Under the pieces are notes generated by a model. That model saw nothing but the letters and a program-made list of their open reading frames with translations, was not told the origin of the DNA and ran no database searches. A stretch of 64,000 nt of DNA from Hibiscus mutabilis (lineage: Eukaryota; Streptophyta; Magnoliopsida; Malvales; Malvaceae): positions 44,195,392 through 44,259,391 of the forward strand of contig CM033732.1 in NCBI GenBank assembly GCA_019671005.1, given 5' to 3'. The position numbers were made by a program, and so were the translations under genes. The first letter of the stretch is position 1. The number at the start of each line of letters is the position of its first letter. Below are positions 1 to 9,829 of the stretch, piece by piece.

Positions 1-663
1 GCTAGCTTCTCAAATTCTTCGAACTCTTTTACCAGAGTTGTCTCGAACATTTTTAAAATATTGAACGAAAACTTACAAATTTATCATTTGAAAAATGGTT
101 GAAATTGTGAAAATATAAAGTATGATCCTTAAACTGGAGCTCATGTTGCTCCCTTATAAGACGACCTTGTCTCTCACTATTCGATATTACTTTATTCACA
201 ACCAATCAGTCGTAAAAAAGTTTTAATACGCTGAAGGGCACGATATTTGGAGAGTGTAGTATTGTTTATCAGAAACAAGTTGGCAATTGGTAGCCTGAAA
301 TTTAGACTTAACTCATTCCCCGCCGCTTGCCCATCCAAGAAGCTTCCCAAATCGAAACTCAATTAAACTTTTATGTTGTCGACCGTCAAGAGTTTCTCGA
401 TGCAATATTGTATTTTACTCTTTATTCCATTTGATACATTAAATTTGAATTGAAAATTTAGTCATAACTTGAATAAATTCAGTATAATCCTTTTAAGACT
501 ACATTTATTCAGAAAAAAAATCTTATTTATGGAAAAATTGTATCATGGATAATGTGTCGAGCCAGATATATGATATAATTTTTTTTATTTATGTTCAATT
601 TAGTAATTTTTTTAAAGAAGTTCAATTTAGTAAGTTAAATTGTCCATTAACTGGCTGGTATAA
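1..663. other. AT-rich intergenic DNA, no gene seen
   Basis: AT-rich sequence without a recognisable protein, RNA gene or clear repeat. It ends at the target duplication of the TIR element that begins at 673. Confidence 0.6.
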
Positions 664-672
664 TCATAAAAA

Positions 673-1506
673 GGCTTAAATAAAAAATAAGTGTTTAAAC
701 TATACAATTTTTGAACTTTAGGTGCCTAAAGTATTTTTGCTAAAAATAGGTACCTAAAGTTTACCATTACAATTTTAGGTGTCCGGTAGTTAACTACCGT
801 TAAAAAATTGTTAACCAATCAATGCTTGACACGTAGAATGTTTATTTGAATTTTTAAATTTTTTGAAGAATAAAAATCAAATTTTTAATATTTCAGAAAC
901 TCCTAAAATTCTCAATTTTTTACAAAAAAGTCCCTAAATCCCTAAAAATTTCCAAACCCAAACGCTGAACACATCCCTTTGGTCGCCAGACTTAGCCGGT
1001 CATTTTCTCAATAAGGCATCGTCGAAAACGACGAACGGCGTGCCAGACGTCCGTTGATTTTGCGTTCGACGTTCGGTTGACACGCCGTTCGTCGTTTCTA
1101 GTGACGTCGTATTGGGAAAAATGACCGGCTAAGTTCGACGACTGAAAGAGTGTGCTCAGGAGCGACGATCGGTGGCGAAAGCAGCGACGATCGGTGGCGA
1201 AAGCAGCGACGATTTGAGGGTTTGAGTTTGGGAATTCTTAGGGATTTAGGGTCTGTTTTGTAAAAAAATAAGAATTTTGGGATTTTTGAAAATTTAAAAT
1301 TTGTGTAAAAAATGTTTAAAATTTTTAATTTTGAAAAAAATAAAATGAACATGTCAGGTGTCAAGCATTGATTGGTTAACAATTTTTTTAACGGTAGTTA
1401 ACTATTGGGCACCTAACTTTAGGCACCTATTTTTAGCAAAAAAAATATTTTAGGCGCCTAAAGTTCGAAAAAGGTATAGTTTAAGCATTTATTTTTCATT
1501 TAAGCC
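673..1506. mobile_element. Mutator-like MITE with 9-bp target duplication
   Basis: An 834-bp non-coding element with long terminal inverted repeats of roughly 200 bp. The left end starts GGCTTAAAT and the right end closes ATTTAAGCC. It is flanked on both sides by the identical 9-mer TCATAAAAA (664-672 and 1507-1515). Nine-bp duplications, G-starting ends and long TIRs are typical of Mutator-like elements. The core is GC-richer and carries a 22-bp tandem duplication near 1165-1210. No transposase is encoded, and the open frame inside is not a gene. A truncated relative lies at 52298. Confidence 0.88.
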
Positions 1507-1624
1507 TCATAAAAATATATTATATTTGAGTTTAATTAACAGTTTGGTCAATAAAAAATATTTTACCTCTTTAAAAAAGTAAGTTAATTTTAGGGGTAAA
1601 AACTCTCAAGTAAAATTAATAAAA

Positions 1625-2220
1625 TACTTTAAGAATTATTATTTGATAAAAAGTTGTATAAAAAAATAACACAAGTCTATTCATGTGCACTCTGAAATTT
1701 AAATCCTAAAACCCTAAGTCTAGGGATGACAAAATAACCTGAACCCGTCGGGTCCCGACCCGATCTGATAGTGACGGGTTTTTTCTTAAAAAATCGAGTT
1801 CGAGTCGGGTCGGATTATTGAAAAAATAAATTCGGGTCTGGTTTAGGTTTAGGGTGAAATTTCCCCGACCCAACCCGATATATTTATATATATTTATTAT
1901 ATTTTTATATATTATATTTAATATTTTATTAATTTTTCTTGGGTCGGATTGGGTTTAGTTTGTTTTTATTAAAATATCAGGATTGGGTTATATTTTTTAT
2001 TGTGTCGGGTTAGGCCGAGTTAGGGATAGGATAAATTAGAGTCGGATCGGTGGTTTAAATTTCGGGTCAGGGCTGAGGCGGCCAAAACCTGCCCCGACCT
2101 GCCCCGTTGCCATCCCCACCTAAGTCTAAACTCCTAAATTCTAATCCTTAAAATTGTTAGATTTGTGTAAACTTTACATAGAATGTGTATCAAATAATTT
2201 CTAATTCTTTAAATATTGTT
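1625..2220. repeat. CCCTAAA-rich small TIR element, split by an hAT MITE
   Basis: Both ends carry an inverted sequence of the type AATTATTTGATA...TTTACACAAG, and the interior is degenerate CCCTAAA/CCTAAAC. The element is interrupted at 1721-2118 by an hAT MITE. It belongs to a family also seen at 9504, 24406, 25850, 37105, 47855 and 50930. Confidence 0.55.
1721..2118. mobile_element. hAT-type MITE with 8-bp target duplication
   Basis: A 398-bp element whose ends are TAGGGATGACAA and, inverted, TGGGGATGGCAA. It is flanked by CCTAAGTC at 1713-1720 and 2119-2126. An 8-bp duplication and short TIRs fit the hAT superfamily. The interior is made of degenerate GGGTCGGGT-like repeats, and no protein is encoded. 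It is nested in a CCCTAAA-type element, so it inserted later. Confidence 0.85.
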
Positions 2221-2276
2221 GTTAAATTATATATATAGGAATATTTTAATATTTTTATGAAATATTTAATATTTTT

Positions 2277-2440
2277 TTGAATAGTCTTAAGGTGATTATA
2301 GGGTAATATATGTTCATACATATTATTAACCCTTTAACAAAGCACAAACACCTTGCAGACAAAGCGATTTAAACGCGAGTCTCTTAAGATGAACATCATC
2401 CGCTTTTCTATGAGGACCACTTATTGGATTCTAATATTTA
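2277..2440 (+). repeat. dispersed repeat shared with 48290-48453
   Basis: About 160 bp that reappears diverged but in the same orientation at 48290-48453. Shared stretches include TTTTAACAAAGCACA-like and AAGATGAACATCATC sequences. It is non-coding and its class is unknown. Confidence 0.6.
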
Positions 2441-2442
2441 CT

Positions 2443-2980
2443 AATTTTATAATTATATTATTTAAAATTTTAATATTTATTTTAATGTTGTTATCCAAAC
2501 TAAAAATGATAATTTAAAAAAAAATAATTGAGCAACAGAAAATATTTTTCATTCAATCCTTTAGACACTATAAAATTTTATTTAGAAAAAAATATTCGAA
2601 ATTTTCCTCTGTGGAGCATACATACCAAGTTAATACGAGTTAACAAATCAACATAAGCGTGGGGCGGATCTTGGTATAACATGTTGAAGGGGCCAATTTA
2701 AAATTTTATAATTATATTATTTAAAATTTTAATATTTAATATTTATTTTAATTTTGTTATCCAAACTAAAAATGATAATTTAAAAAAATAATTGAACAAC
2801 AGAAAATATTTTTCATTCAGTCCTTTAGACATTATAAAATTTTATTTAGAAAAGAAAATATTCGAAATTTTCCAAAAAGTAATAATTTTCTATGGAGCAT
2901 AACCAAGTTAATACGAGTTAACAAATCAACATAAGCGTTAGGGCGGATCTTGGTATAACATGTTGAGGGGCCAATTTAAA
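2443..2980 (+). repeat. 260/278-bp direct tandem duplication
   Basis: Copy 1 is 2443-2702 and copy 2 is 2703-2980. Both begin ATTTTATAATTATATTA and both end with GGCGGATCTTGG...GGCCAATTTAAA. They differ by a few substitutions and two small insertions in copy 2. The unit is AT-rich and non-coding. Confidence 0.85.
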
Positions 2981-4227
2981 ATTTTAGAAGTTTAAACTAA
3001 ATTTTTTTAAAATTTTGAGACTTAATGAGAAATTTTCAAAAATTTAATAGGGGGCTTAATTAAAAATATTTTAAAAAAATAAAAACTTCATGAGATTTTT
3101 AAAATTTTTGAAGAGGCCAAATTAAAATTTTTCAAAAACTTAAGGGGTAAAATATAAAATCTTTAAAAATGAGGGAAGGCCCCCTCTGAAAATCACCACC
3201 TTCCACCCTGATAAGCGTGGTGGAAAAGATTTAAATGTTAATGTATATGAAAACTCGTTAGTTGATCCAGTAAAAAAGATAATGATGTTTATTTTAGAAG
3301 ATTCGGTTTAAACACGTGTGTTGTCAAAAATTAAAAAAAAAATATGAATATATACAACAATATAATCAAACCAGGATATTAAAAGAATGTTAATGCATAG
3401 GGATGAAGGAGCTAAGTGCAACTCTTAAATTTTGAGTTTAATTATTTTTTAAAGTTAAATAAATTAAGTTTTAGTCCCTTGTTTTTTTAAATCAATTATT
3501 TTTAGGTCTTGATTTTAAATTGAGGAATTCGAGTACCGGTCTAGCCACTTTGTGGTGGTGTAGGAAGGGATATCAACACCGTTATAATAATATATTAATA
3601 AATGATAATTGATGTGCAAACAAACATGATTTATAGTCACAAACATATCGACATTGAAGAACCAATATGTGTAAATATATTTGAGAAATTAGAATTATAT
3701 TACACCGATGTAATGGTGTTTTAGAGAGTAGAAAAATTTACTCTAATAAAATTAAGTATTGATAGTGACAATTGTTGTGCAAGCAAGCATAAGTTTTGTA
3801 TTCAAACCCGATTTGGATTTCTAGGATTTTTCAAAAAGATTACGAAATTAAAATCATTTTTAGGTTTCAAATACTCAAATTGAAATTTTTAGTTTTGATT
3901 TACCAATGTTAACCATCAGATCAACTTGAAACTAAACAATATTAAACTTTTGGCAAAACGAATCTTTCCAACCGTTGGGATTGATCGACGACCATTTCGT
4001 TAATTAAAATTAAGGGCTGGGCAAAAGCTATAACTTTGAAAATTTCAGATTCCTTTTGGAAAGAAAACTTTGACGTGCCACATCAACATTTCTTAACGAG
4101 GTACAACAGTGATCATAATAAATTTAAAATAAAAGTTTAGTGACTATACTTAAAAAATTTCAATTTCAATGACTAAAGTGAAAGAATACTAAAATTTAGT
4201 GATTACCAAAGCAATTTATCTTTTTTA
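2981..4227. other. AT-rich intergenic DNA with decayed repeats
   Basis: No gene recognised. At 3497-3790 there are two loosely similar blocks with ACACCG-TTATAATAAT and ATTGATGTGCAA-type words, probably decayed repeat sequence. Confidence 0.45.
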
Positions 4228-4582
4228 ATGGTGGCTCACTTGACCCACCATGCACCATGGTGCATCCACCGCCTGCATCCACATCTTACTGCTACGTTGG
4301 AGAGTAATTGGTTGGTACGATTCAGTCATGTTAAGCGCGGATGTAATTCGGTTGCCTATAAAATGGCTAAGATGGCATGGAACTTGCCTTTTGGATATCA
4401 CAGATTTTTGGATCCATCGGATACAATATTTGAGGTTCTTCACCGAGATAGTGATGCTACTCGGACTGCTTCTCTAAACTAGCACTTGTGCACTTTCTTT
4501 ATCATTCAAAAAATATAATAAAATCTTTTCCCCTATTAGAAGTAGAGAAGTTTTTAACAAACTCATTACCTTTAAAAAAAAA
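4228..4582 (+). mobile_element. 5'-truncated LINE 3' end (RNase H tail)
   Basis: The frame 4228-4482 reads like the last part of a plant LINE RNase H domain, with VKRGCNSVAYKMAKMAW, matching the usual RVAN-x-ADxLAKxA end of that domain. It is followed by a short 3' UTR and an A-run at about 4572-4582. The rest of the element is absent, as expected for incomplete target-primed reverse transcription. The sequence differs from the RNase H of the large LINE at 10151-10483, so it is another family. Confidence 0.7.
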
Positions 4583-5557
4583 ATAAATTAAGCTTCCCCT
4601 TATCTTTTTCCAATTTTAAACATTTTTTTCTAAATCCTTTCAAATTCAAAACCAAACAAATTAAATCCTAACCTCCTTACTTTTATTTTTAAAATAAATA
4701 ATTTAATAATTGGACACTAACTGTTATTTTATTCATATTTAGTTTACATTAGTTTATTGCATTGGTTGTAAAAAAAAAGAAAGCTTAAGGGTTACTTTTG
4801 CATTTATAGTAGTCTTAATTTATCGTTTTCGTCTCTATAGTATTTTCGTATTAATTTGACCCCTGAAGTAGTTGAATTGTATCACCGTTTGCCCATTGAC
4901 TAACACTTTAACCCTAATTTCTAAATCTCAAACCCTAAACCCTAAATCTTAATATAAAACATAAAAGTATTCTTAAACCTTAAATAGTGATGCAATTCAA
5001 CTAATTTAAAGGCCAAATTGATGCAAAAATACCTTAAGGGAAAAATTAATAAATTAAAACTATTACAGGAATAAAAATAACACTTAGACAAAAAAAAATA
5101 GCCTTTTTTATAATCCCCTTCTCCAACCAGAGTTCAGACCACATCTCATCCGCAAAGAACACACCTAAGCCCCTAATTTTAGGACGAAAATCCTCAACCT
5201 TTTTTGATTTTTTTTTGTGCTCCAACATTAATAAATCAAATTTTATATTCTAATTAAAAATTTTAAACTCTACATCGTACATAAAAAATTTTAAATCCTA
5301 ATCTTAAACTCGAATATTAATCTTTTAATGATGCGTATAAATAAAAGCATCCAAAAGAGACTTAATTTTACATGTACGCAACTACTTTGATCAATCAAAG
5401 TCAAACTCTTTATAAACTATTGTAAGAAAAAACAGTCCACAACGTGCACTTTGACCAGAGCCAGCCAATTTTGATATTTCACTGCTAATACCCAATGCCC
5501 CTTTATACAAAAATAATGCCTCCCTTGTTTTACATATCATAACACAAATATTTCACC
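4583..5557. other. Upstream region of the receptor kinase gene
   Basis: AT-rich DNA with a short CCCTAAA-like patch near 4910-4970. Closer to the gene there are TTGAC/GTCAA cores (W-box-like) at about 5390-5460, and TATA-like words at about 5410 (TATAAAC) and 5500 (TTATACAAA). None decides the transcription start. Confidence 0.4.
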
Positions 5558-7399
5558 ATGAGAAACTTCATCATCGTCTTCTTCTTCATCATCTCCCTTC
5601 TCCTTCCATTTTTCTCGATCATTTCCGCCATCGATTCGAACACTTCTTCATGTCCGATCGACCTCAGTTATGTCGAAACCTTCCCGTGGGACGTATCAAC
5701 CTGCTTTAACCCACAAGGAACCCAGTGCTGCCAAACGCTAGTCAGTCTCTTCGGCATGGGAATGGCGCAGTACCTCAAAGACACCTCCGTTTTCCAGTTG
5801 CCGAATCCCGATGTCGCCGCTTCTTGTCTCTCCAGTTTCCAGAACAGAGTGGCTGCCAAGTCCGTTCACCCATCTTTGGTCACTTCTTGCTTGAGGAACT
5901 CGACGCAATTCGTCAGCAACACTTCGAACTGTGATGGGATTATAACGGTTCAAGATTGGATTCAAAAGCTTGGTCCCGTGACCGTATTGGATTCGGCTTG
6001 TAAAGGAGACGTGACCGGTTTGAATTGCAGACCCTGTATTGAAGCAGGCTACAATGTTAACTCGAGGCTATTGAGTCTCGATCCGAATTCGACAAAGTGT
6101 TTCGATTTCACTGTTTTGTATGCCATTGGTGTGATCAATGAATTTGGTCCAAAGGATCAAGGGGCAGCTAATTGCATACTTGGCTTGCCATTGGATAGCT
6201 CGGTTGACGAGAAATCGAGGCGAAAATTAAGCAACGATACCGTGTTGAGATTGGTATTTGGTTTCTTGGGAGCTTTTGTTGGTGTTTTGGTTGCTGCTGG
6301 ACTGATAGTTTTGTACAGGAAATGGTATAGGAAGAACAAGAGAAATGTTCCACATAGACAATTCGTGAACGGTTTCAGGACGGGTGTGTTGCCGAATTCG
6401 GGCGCCAAATGGTTTCATTTATCGGAGCTCGAACGAGCCACCAATGGGTTCTCCCAGAAGAATTTGATCGGCCGTGGTGCGTATGGAGTTGTGTACAAAG
6501 GAACACTTGCGGATGGTACTTTGGTTGCTGTGAAACAGATCCTCGATTTGGAATCGGAAGCCGATGAGGATTTCTCGAACGAGGTCGAGATCATTAGCAA
6601 GATAAGGCACCGGAATCTTCTTTCGCTCCGAGGTTGTTGTGTTATGAGTGACACGGAGAAAGGCAGGAGAAGGTATCTGGTTTACGACTTCATGTCGAAC
6701 GGCAGCCTCGGTGACCATCTGTTCAACGATTTCACTAGGCAAAAACTGAGTTGGCCTCAACGCAAGAACATAATTCTCGATGTAGCTAAAGGTCTGGCTT
6801 ACCTGCACTACGGAATCAAACCATCGATTTATCATCGAGACATTAAAGCAACCAACATACTTCTAGACTCGGAAATGAAAGCCAAAGTCGCCGATTTTGG
6901 ATTGGCGAAGCAGAGTTCGGAAGGGCAGTCTCATCTCACAACAAGGGTCGCAGGCACGCACGGTTACTTAGCACCAGAATATGCACTCTACGGACAACTA
7001 ACAGAGAAAAGCGACGTCTACAGCTTCGGAATAGTGATCCTTGAGATCATGAGTGGGAGAAAAGTGATCGACACATCGAATTCGTCCTATCTATTGATCA
7101 CGGACTGGGCGTGGAAGCTCGCGAAATTGGGCAACATGCAGGGAATTTTCGATGAATCGATAAGAGAGGAAGGACCGAAAGGGGTGATGGAAAGGTTTGT
7201 TCGAGTCGGGATTCTTTGTGCTCATGTAATGGTGGCTTTTAGGCCGAAAATCGCAGAGGCCTTGAAGATGCTAGAAGGTGACATTGACATTCCGAAGTTA
7301 CCAGACAGGCCATTGCCACTGAGTCATGAGTCCTTTAGATCATCCTTGGGAAATACTGCATCAACAAGTAAATTCTTTCATTTGGGGATTCAGGGTTGA
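5558..7399 (+). CDS. SPARK-domain receptor-like protein kinase (At1g11050 type)
   Basis: Encodes a 613-residue single-pass membrane kinase, probably at the plasma membrane, that would phosphorylate Ser/Thr after sensing an unknown ligand. A signal peptide covers about residues 1-24. A cysteine-rich extracellular part (30-215) with spaced Cys and N-glycosylation sites fits the SPARK domain. A transmembrane helix lies at about 230-254. The kinase domain spans about 303-575: glycine loop GRGAYG from 306, VAVK lysine 326, YHRDIK with Asp428, ADFGLA with Asp446, and GTHGYLAPEYA. All catalytic residues are present, so it should be active. It is uninterrupted by introns, as in the At1g11050 group, and its length is normal for that group. 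The ATG at 5558 is the first in the frame and starts the signal peptide. The C-terminal tail after 580 is short and variable. The ligand and pathway are not known from sequence. Confidence 0.95.
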   Translation: MRNFIIVFFFIISLLLPFFSIISAIDSNTSSCPIDLSYVETFPWDVSTCFNPQGTQCCQTLVSLFGMGMAQYLKDTSVFQLPNPDVAASCLSSFQNRVAAKSVHPSLVTSCLRNSTQFVSNTSNCDGIITVQDWIQKLGPVTVLDSACKGDVTGLNCRPCIEAGYNVNSRLLSLDPNSTKCFDFTVLYAIGVINEFGPKDQGAANCILGLPLDSSVDEKSRRKLSNDTVLRLVFGFLGAFVGVLVAAGLIVLYRKWYRKNKRNVPHRQFVNGFRTGVLPNSGAKWFHLSELERATNGFSQKNLIGRGAYGVVYKGTLADGTLVAVKQILDLESEADEDFSNEVEIISKIRHRNLLSLRGCCVMSDTEKGRRRYLVYDFMSNGSLGDHLFNDFTRQKLSWPQRKNIILDVAKGLAYLHYGIKPSIYHRDIKATNILLDSEMKAKVADFGLAKQSSEGQSHLTTRVAGTHGYLAPEYALYGQLTEKSDVYSFGIVILEIMSGRKVIDTSNSSYLLITDWAWKLAKLGNMQGIFDESIREEGPKGVMERFVRVGILCAHVMVAFRPKIAEALKMLEGDIDIPKLPDRPLPLSHESFRSSLGNTASTSKFFHLGIQG

Positions 7400-8304
7400 A
7401 TTCAGACCCTAGTTTAGTTCATGTAGTTGTTCTTTAGAAAGCAAATTCTGGGATTTGAATTCCTTCTCTTATTTCCTCTGTAAAGAAAGGGTAACTAGTC
7501 AAATTCGTTAACTAATAGTGCGAGCATAATTATTTGCTCTACATCATGTTGTTCATAAATTTCCAATCAAACAAGTAACCTTTGATTTTTCAATTGGATT
7601 AATTGCCAGTTTGGTACATGAACAGTGCCAGCAGCAATCAGTGTAACCACTTCTGCTAATATGGGTAAATCTACTCAGAAGGGAAGCTTTTTGTCGGTTT
7701 TGGTGATCGGACTGTTAAGGTATGTTCCGTGTTAGGTATACCGGTACATATATACAGGGGATGACTAGTGTGAAGTGTCTCAACTCGTGTTCAAGTGACA
7801 GTAAATACAGACTACGTTAACCGAACTCGGTATTTAGTATTCGGAGTGAATACCAGATATAGATATGTTTATGTCAAACACATATGTTAAATACGAATAT
7901 TTCAAGAAAAATAAAGACTTACATGATGTATATAATGAGAAAGATTAGATTTTGGGTGCACTGAGCACTAATGAGAGGCATACTGATACCAGTTGGTTTT
8001 TAATATCAATTCTATTAAGGCCTTTGGTCTATGTTCATTGGGCTCAGCAGCCCGCCCGCCAGCCCATGAAAATTTTTTGATCTTGTACTTTTTATGTTGC
8101 AACTATAAATAATATATATTCACTTATTAAAGGGCTAAGAAAAGAGAAAGGATCATACGAGACCCGAACTTGAGTAGTTTTGTTTATAAATATGTCTTAT
8201 TAAAATGTTAAAAAATATAAACATATATTATTTTATACTCACTTTAAAACTTTTAAAAAATAATTATCATAAATAACCATTATAAAGTTCGATAAAAAAT
8301 TGCA
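7400..8304. other. 3' flank of the kinase gene, no gene seen
   Basis: Contains the kinase 3' UTR and about 800 bp of unremarkable sequence up to the duplication of the 8314 element. No RNA gene or repeat was recognised. Confidence 0.5.
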
Positions 8305-8690
8305 TATTATAAAGAGTTAATTGCACCACACGTCCCTAAACTATGATTATTATTTTAAATTGGTTCTTAAACTTTAAATGTTTCAATTTCATCCCCAAAC
8401 CATGCCTCTCATTCTTTTTTTTATCAACAAAATAGTATGATTTTATTAAAGGGTAAACCATAAAAGTCATCACTACCATGTGCCTCATTAAAAACTTTCT
8501 TAATCCTAAATAGAGGAAAATAGTACAACATGATAGTGTAAAAAAAAAGCACACTAATAAGAACACCAACAAACAAACACTAATAAAATCGAAACATCCA
8601 ACTCAACAAGCATCCAATGAACACAGAATAGTCACCACCCATAAGGACCATATAGCAGCCAAGTAAACAGCAAAATTATAAGGTAATTGA

Positions 8691-8999
8691 TTGAATCATA
8701 TAGAACCACCGATGGAGAATCAGAAGATAAGAAAGGAACTAGAATCTGTGTTGAATAGTGATAGTAATGTTATGCATAATAAGATAATTGAGGTGGATGG
8801 AAAGGGGGAGAACACGATATCTATAGAAGATAATCAAGAGAAACAATTGATTGAATTTATAGAGGCTGCCGACTTTAATTCATCTTTGATTAATGAGCTG
8901 GCTCGGCCTTGTCCTGGTTTGGGAGAAGTCGCATTAGAGGGTCTTGTGATTTGGCGGATGAATACATTGTGGGAGGAAAATCCTAATCCAATTGAATAA
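8691..8999 (+). CDS. Small ORF of unknown origin inside the TIR element
   Basis: A 102-residue open frame from ATG to stop, acidic and hydrophilic, with no domain I recognise. It has no signal peptide or membrane segment. It lies wholly inside the 8314-9494 element and follows a LINE-like 3' end. It is therefore either a captured host gene fragment (Pack-MULE style) or a remnant of a retrotransposon ORF. The coding-like composition, richer in G and C than its surroundings, is the only support for it having been translated. I would not assign a function. Confidence 0.3.
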   Translation: MNHIEPPMENQKIRKELESVLNSDSNVMHNKIIEVDGKGENTISIEDNQEKQLIEFIEAADFNSSLINELARPCPGLGEVALEGLVIWRMNTLWEENPNPIE

Positions 9000-9287
9000 C
9001 CTCTAGATGATATAAGGGGGTGCAGATATAGAGATGGTGGCAAGTCTGAATTGGGTGAATCTTTGGCAGGTGAATTTTATCTCGAGAATGTGATGATTGG
9101 TTCATCCTCAAACTATGAAACTCATTCTAAATTGATCCCAAATTTTTTTGAATATTTCAATTCCATCATCAAATTATCGTTTATATCGCATAATATTATT
9201 ACATAATGCACATCAGTGTTTCATGACAATTAACACTTTTTATAACGATTTTATTAACATAAGATATTATTAGCATATATTGATAAT

Positions 9288-9473
9288 TTGGGGATGAAAT
9301 TAGAATGTTCAAAAACTTCGAGGACCAATTTAGAATGAGAGTTATAGTTTGAGGATGAAACCGGAACACTCAAAATTTTAGGGATCAATTTAGAATGAAG
9401 GTCATAGTTTGAGGATAAAATTAAAATGTTTAAAAGTTTAGGGACCAATTTATAATGAGTGTCATAGGTTGAG
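9288..9473 (+). repeat. Three tandem ~60-bp units
   Basis: Three head-to-tail units each read roughly 'ttgaggatgaaattagaatgttcaaa...accaatttagaatgag.gtcatag'. They form the subterminal right arm of the 8314-9494 element. The left arm, near 8330-8410, has the same unit inverted. Confidence 0.75.
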
Positions 9474-9503
9474 GACGTATAGTGCAATTAACTCTATTGT
9501 AAA

Positions 9504-9722
9504 AGGAAAAAGCTTTGATATTACACAAGTCTTTTAGTTTTTGGGTTAGGTGTGTAGTTTAGAGTTTAAAGTTTATGAGTTTAGGTTTTAGAGTTTAGAA
9601 TTTAGAGCTTAGTTTTTAGGGTTTAGGGTTAGAAATTTAGGATTTGTATTTTATAGTGTAAATATGCAGGCTTGTATAAAATAAACTTTACACAGCTCGT
9701 GTATCAAAATTTTACCAAGTAT
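9504..9722. repeat. CCCTAAA-family element copy
   Basis: Degenerate TTTAGGG/TTTAGAGTTT repeats bounded by TTACACAAGTC on the left and GGCTTGTATAAA...TTTACACAG on the right. Same family as 1625, 24406, 25850, 37105, 47855 and 50930. Confidence 0.5.
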
Positions 9723-9829
9723 AAAATACAGTTGAATTGATAATTGGATTTAGATTAAAATACAGTTTTATTGAATTAGGTTTAATTAATTTTTTTTGCT
9801 CAGAACGTATGATTTTATTAGAATAATTA

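Larger units (their letters stand above)
8314..9494. mobile_element. Mutator-like TIR element carrying internal sequence
   Basis: The ends are GAGTTAATTGCAC and its inverted copy GTGCAATTAACTC. The flanks TATTATAAA (8305-8313) and TATTGTAAA (9495-9503) match at 8 of 9 positions, which fits a Mutator-type 9-bp duplication. Subterminal sequence on both sides contains the same 'ggaccaatttagaatgag' type of unit in opposite orientation. The interior holds a T-run with LINE-3'-end-like sequence (8418-8680, minus strand) and an open frame at 8691-8999. Confidence 0.75.

Noticed and set aside
1098..1382. 94-codon minus-strand frame
   Set aside because: It lies entirely within the 673-1506 MITE, is low in complexity and crosses its inverted arm.
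5668..6835. Several open frames antisense to the receptor kinase
   Set aside because: They are shadows of a GC-richer real coding exon. They have no domains and no separate promoter or splice signals.
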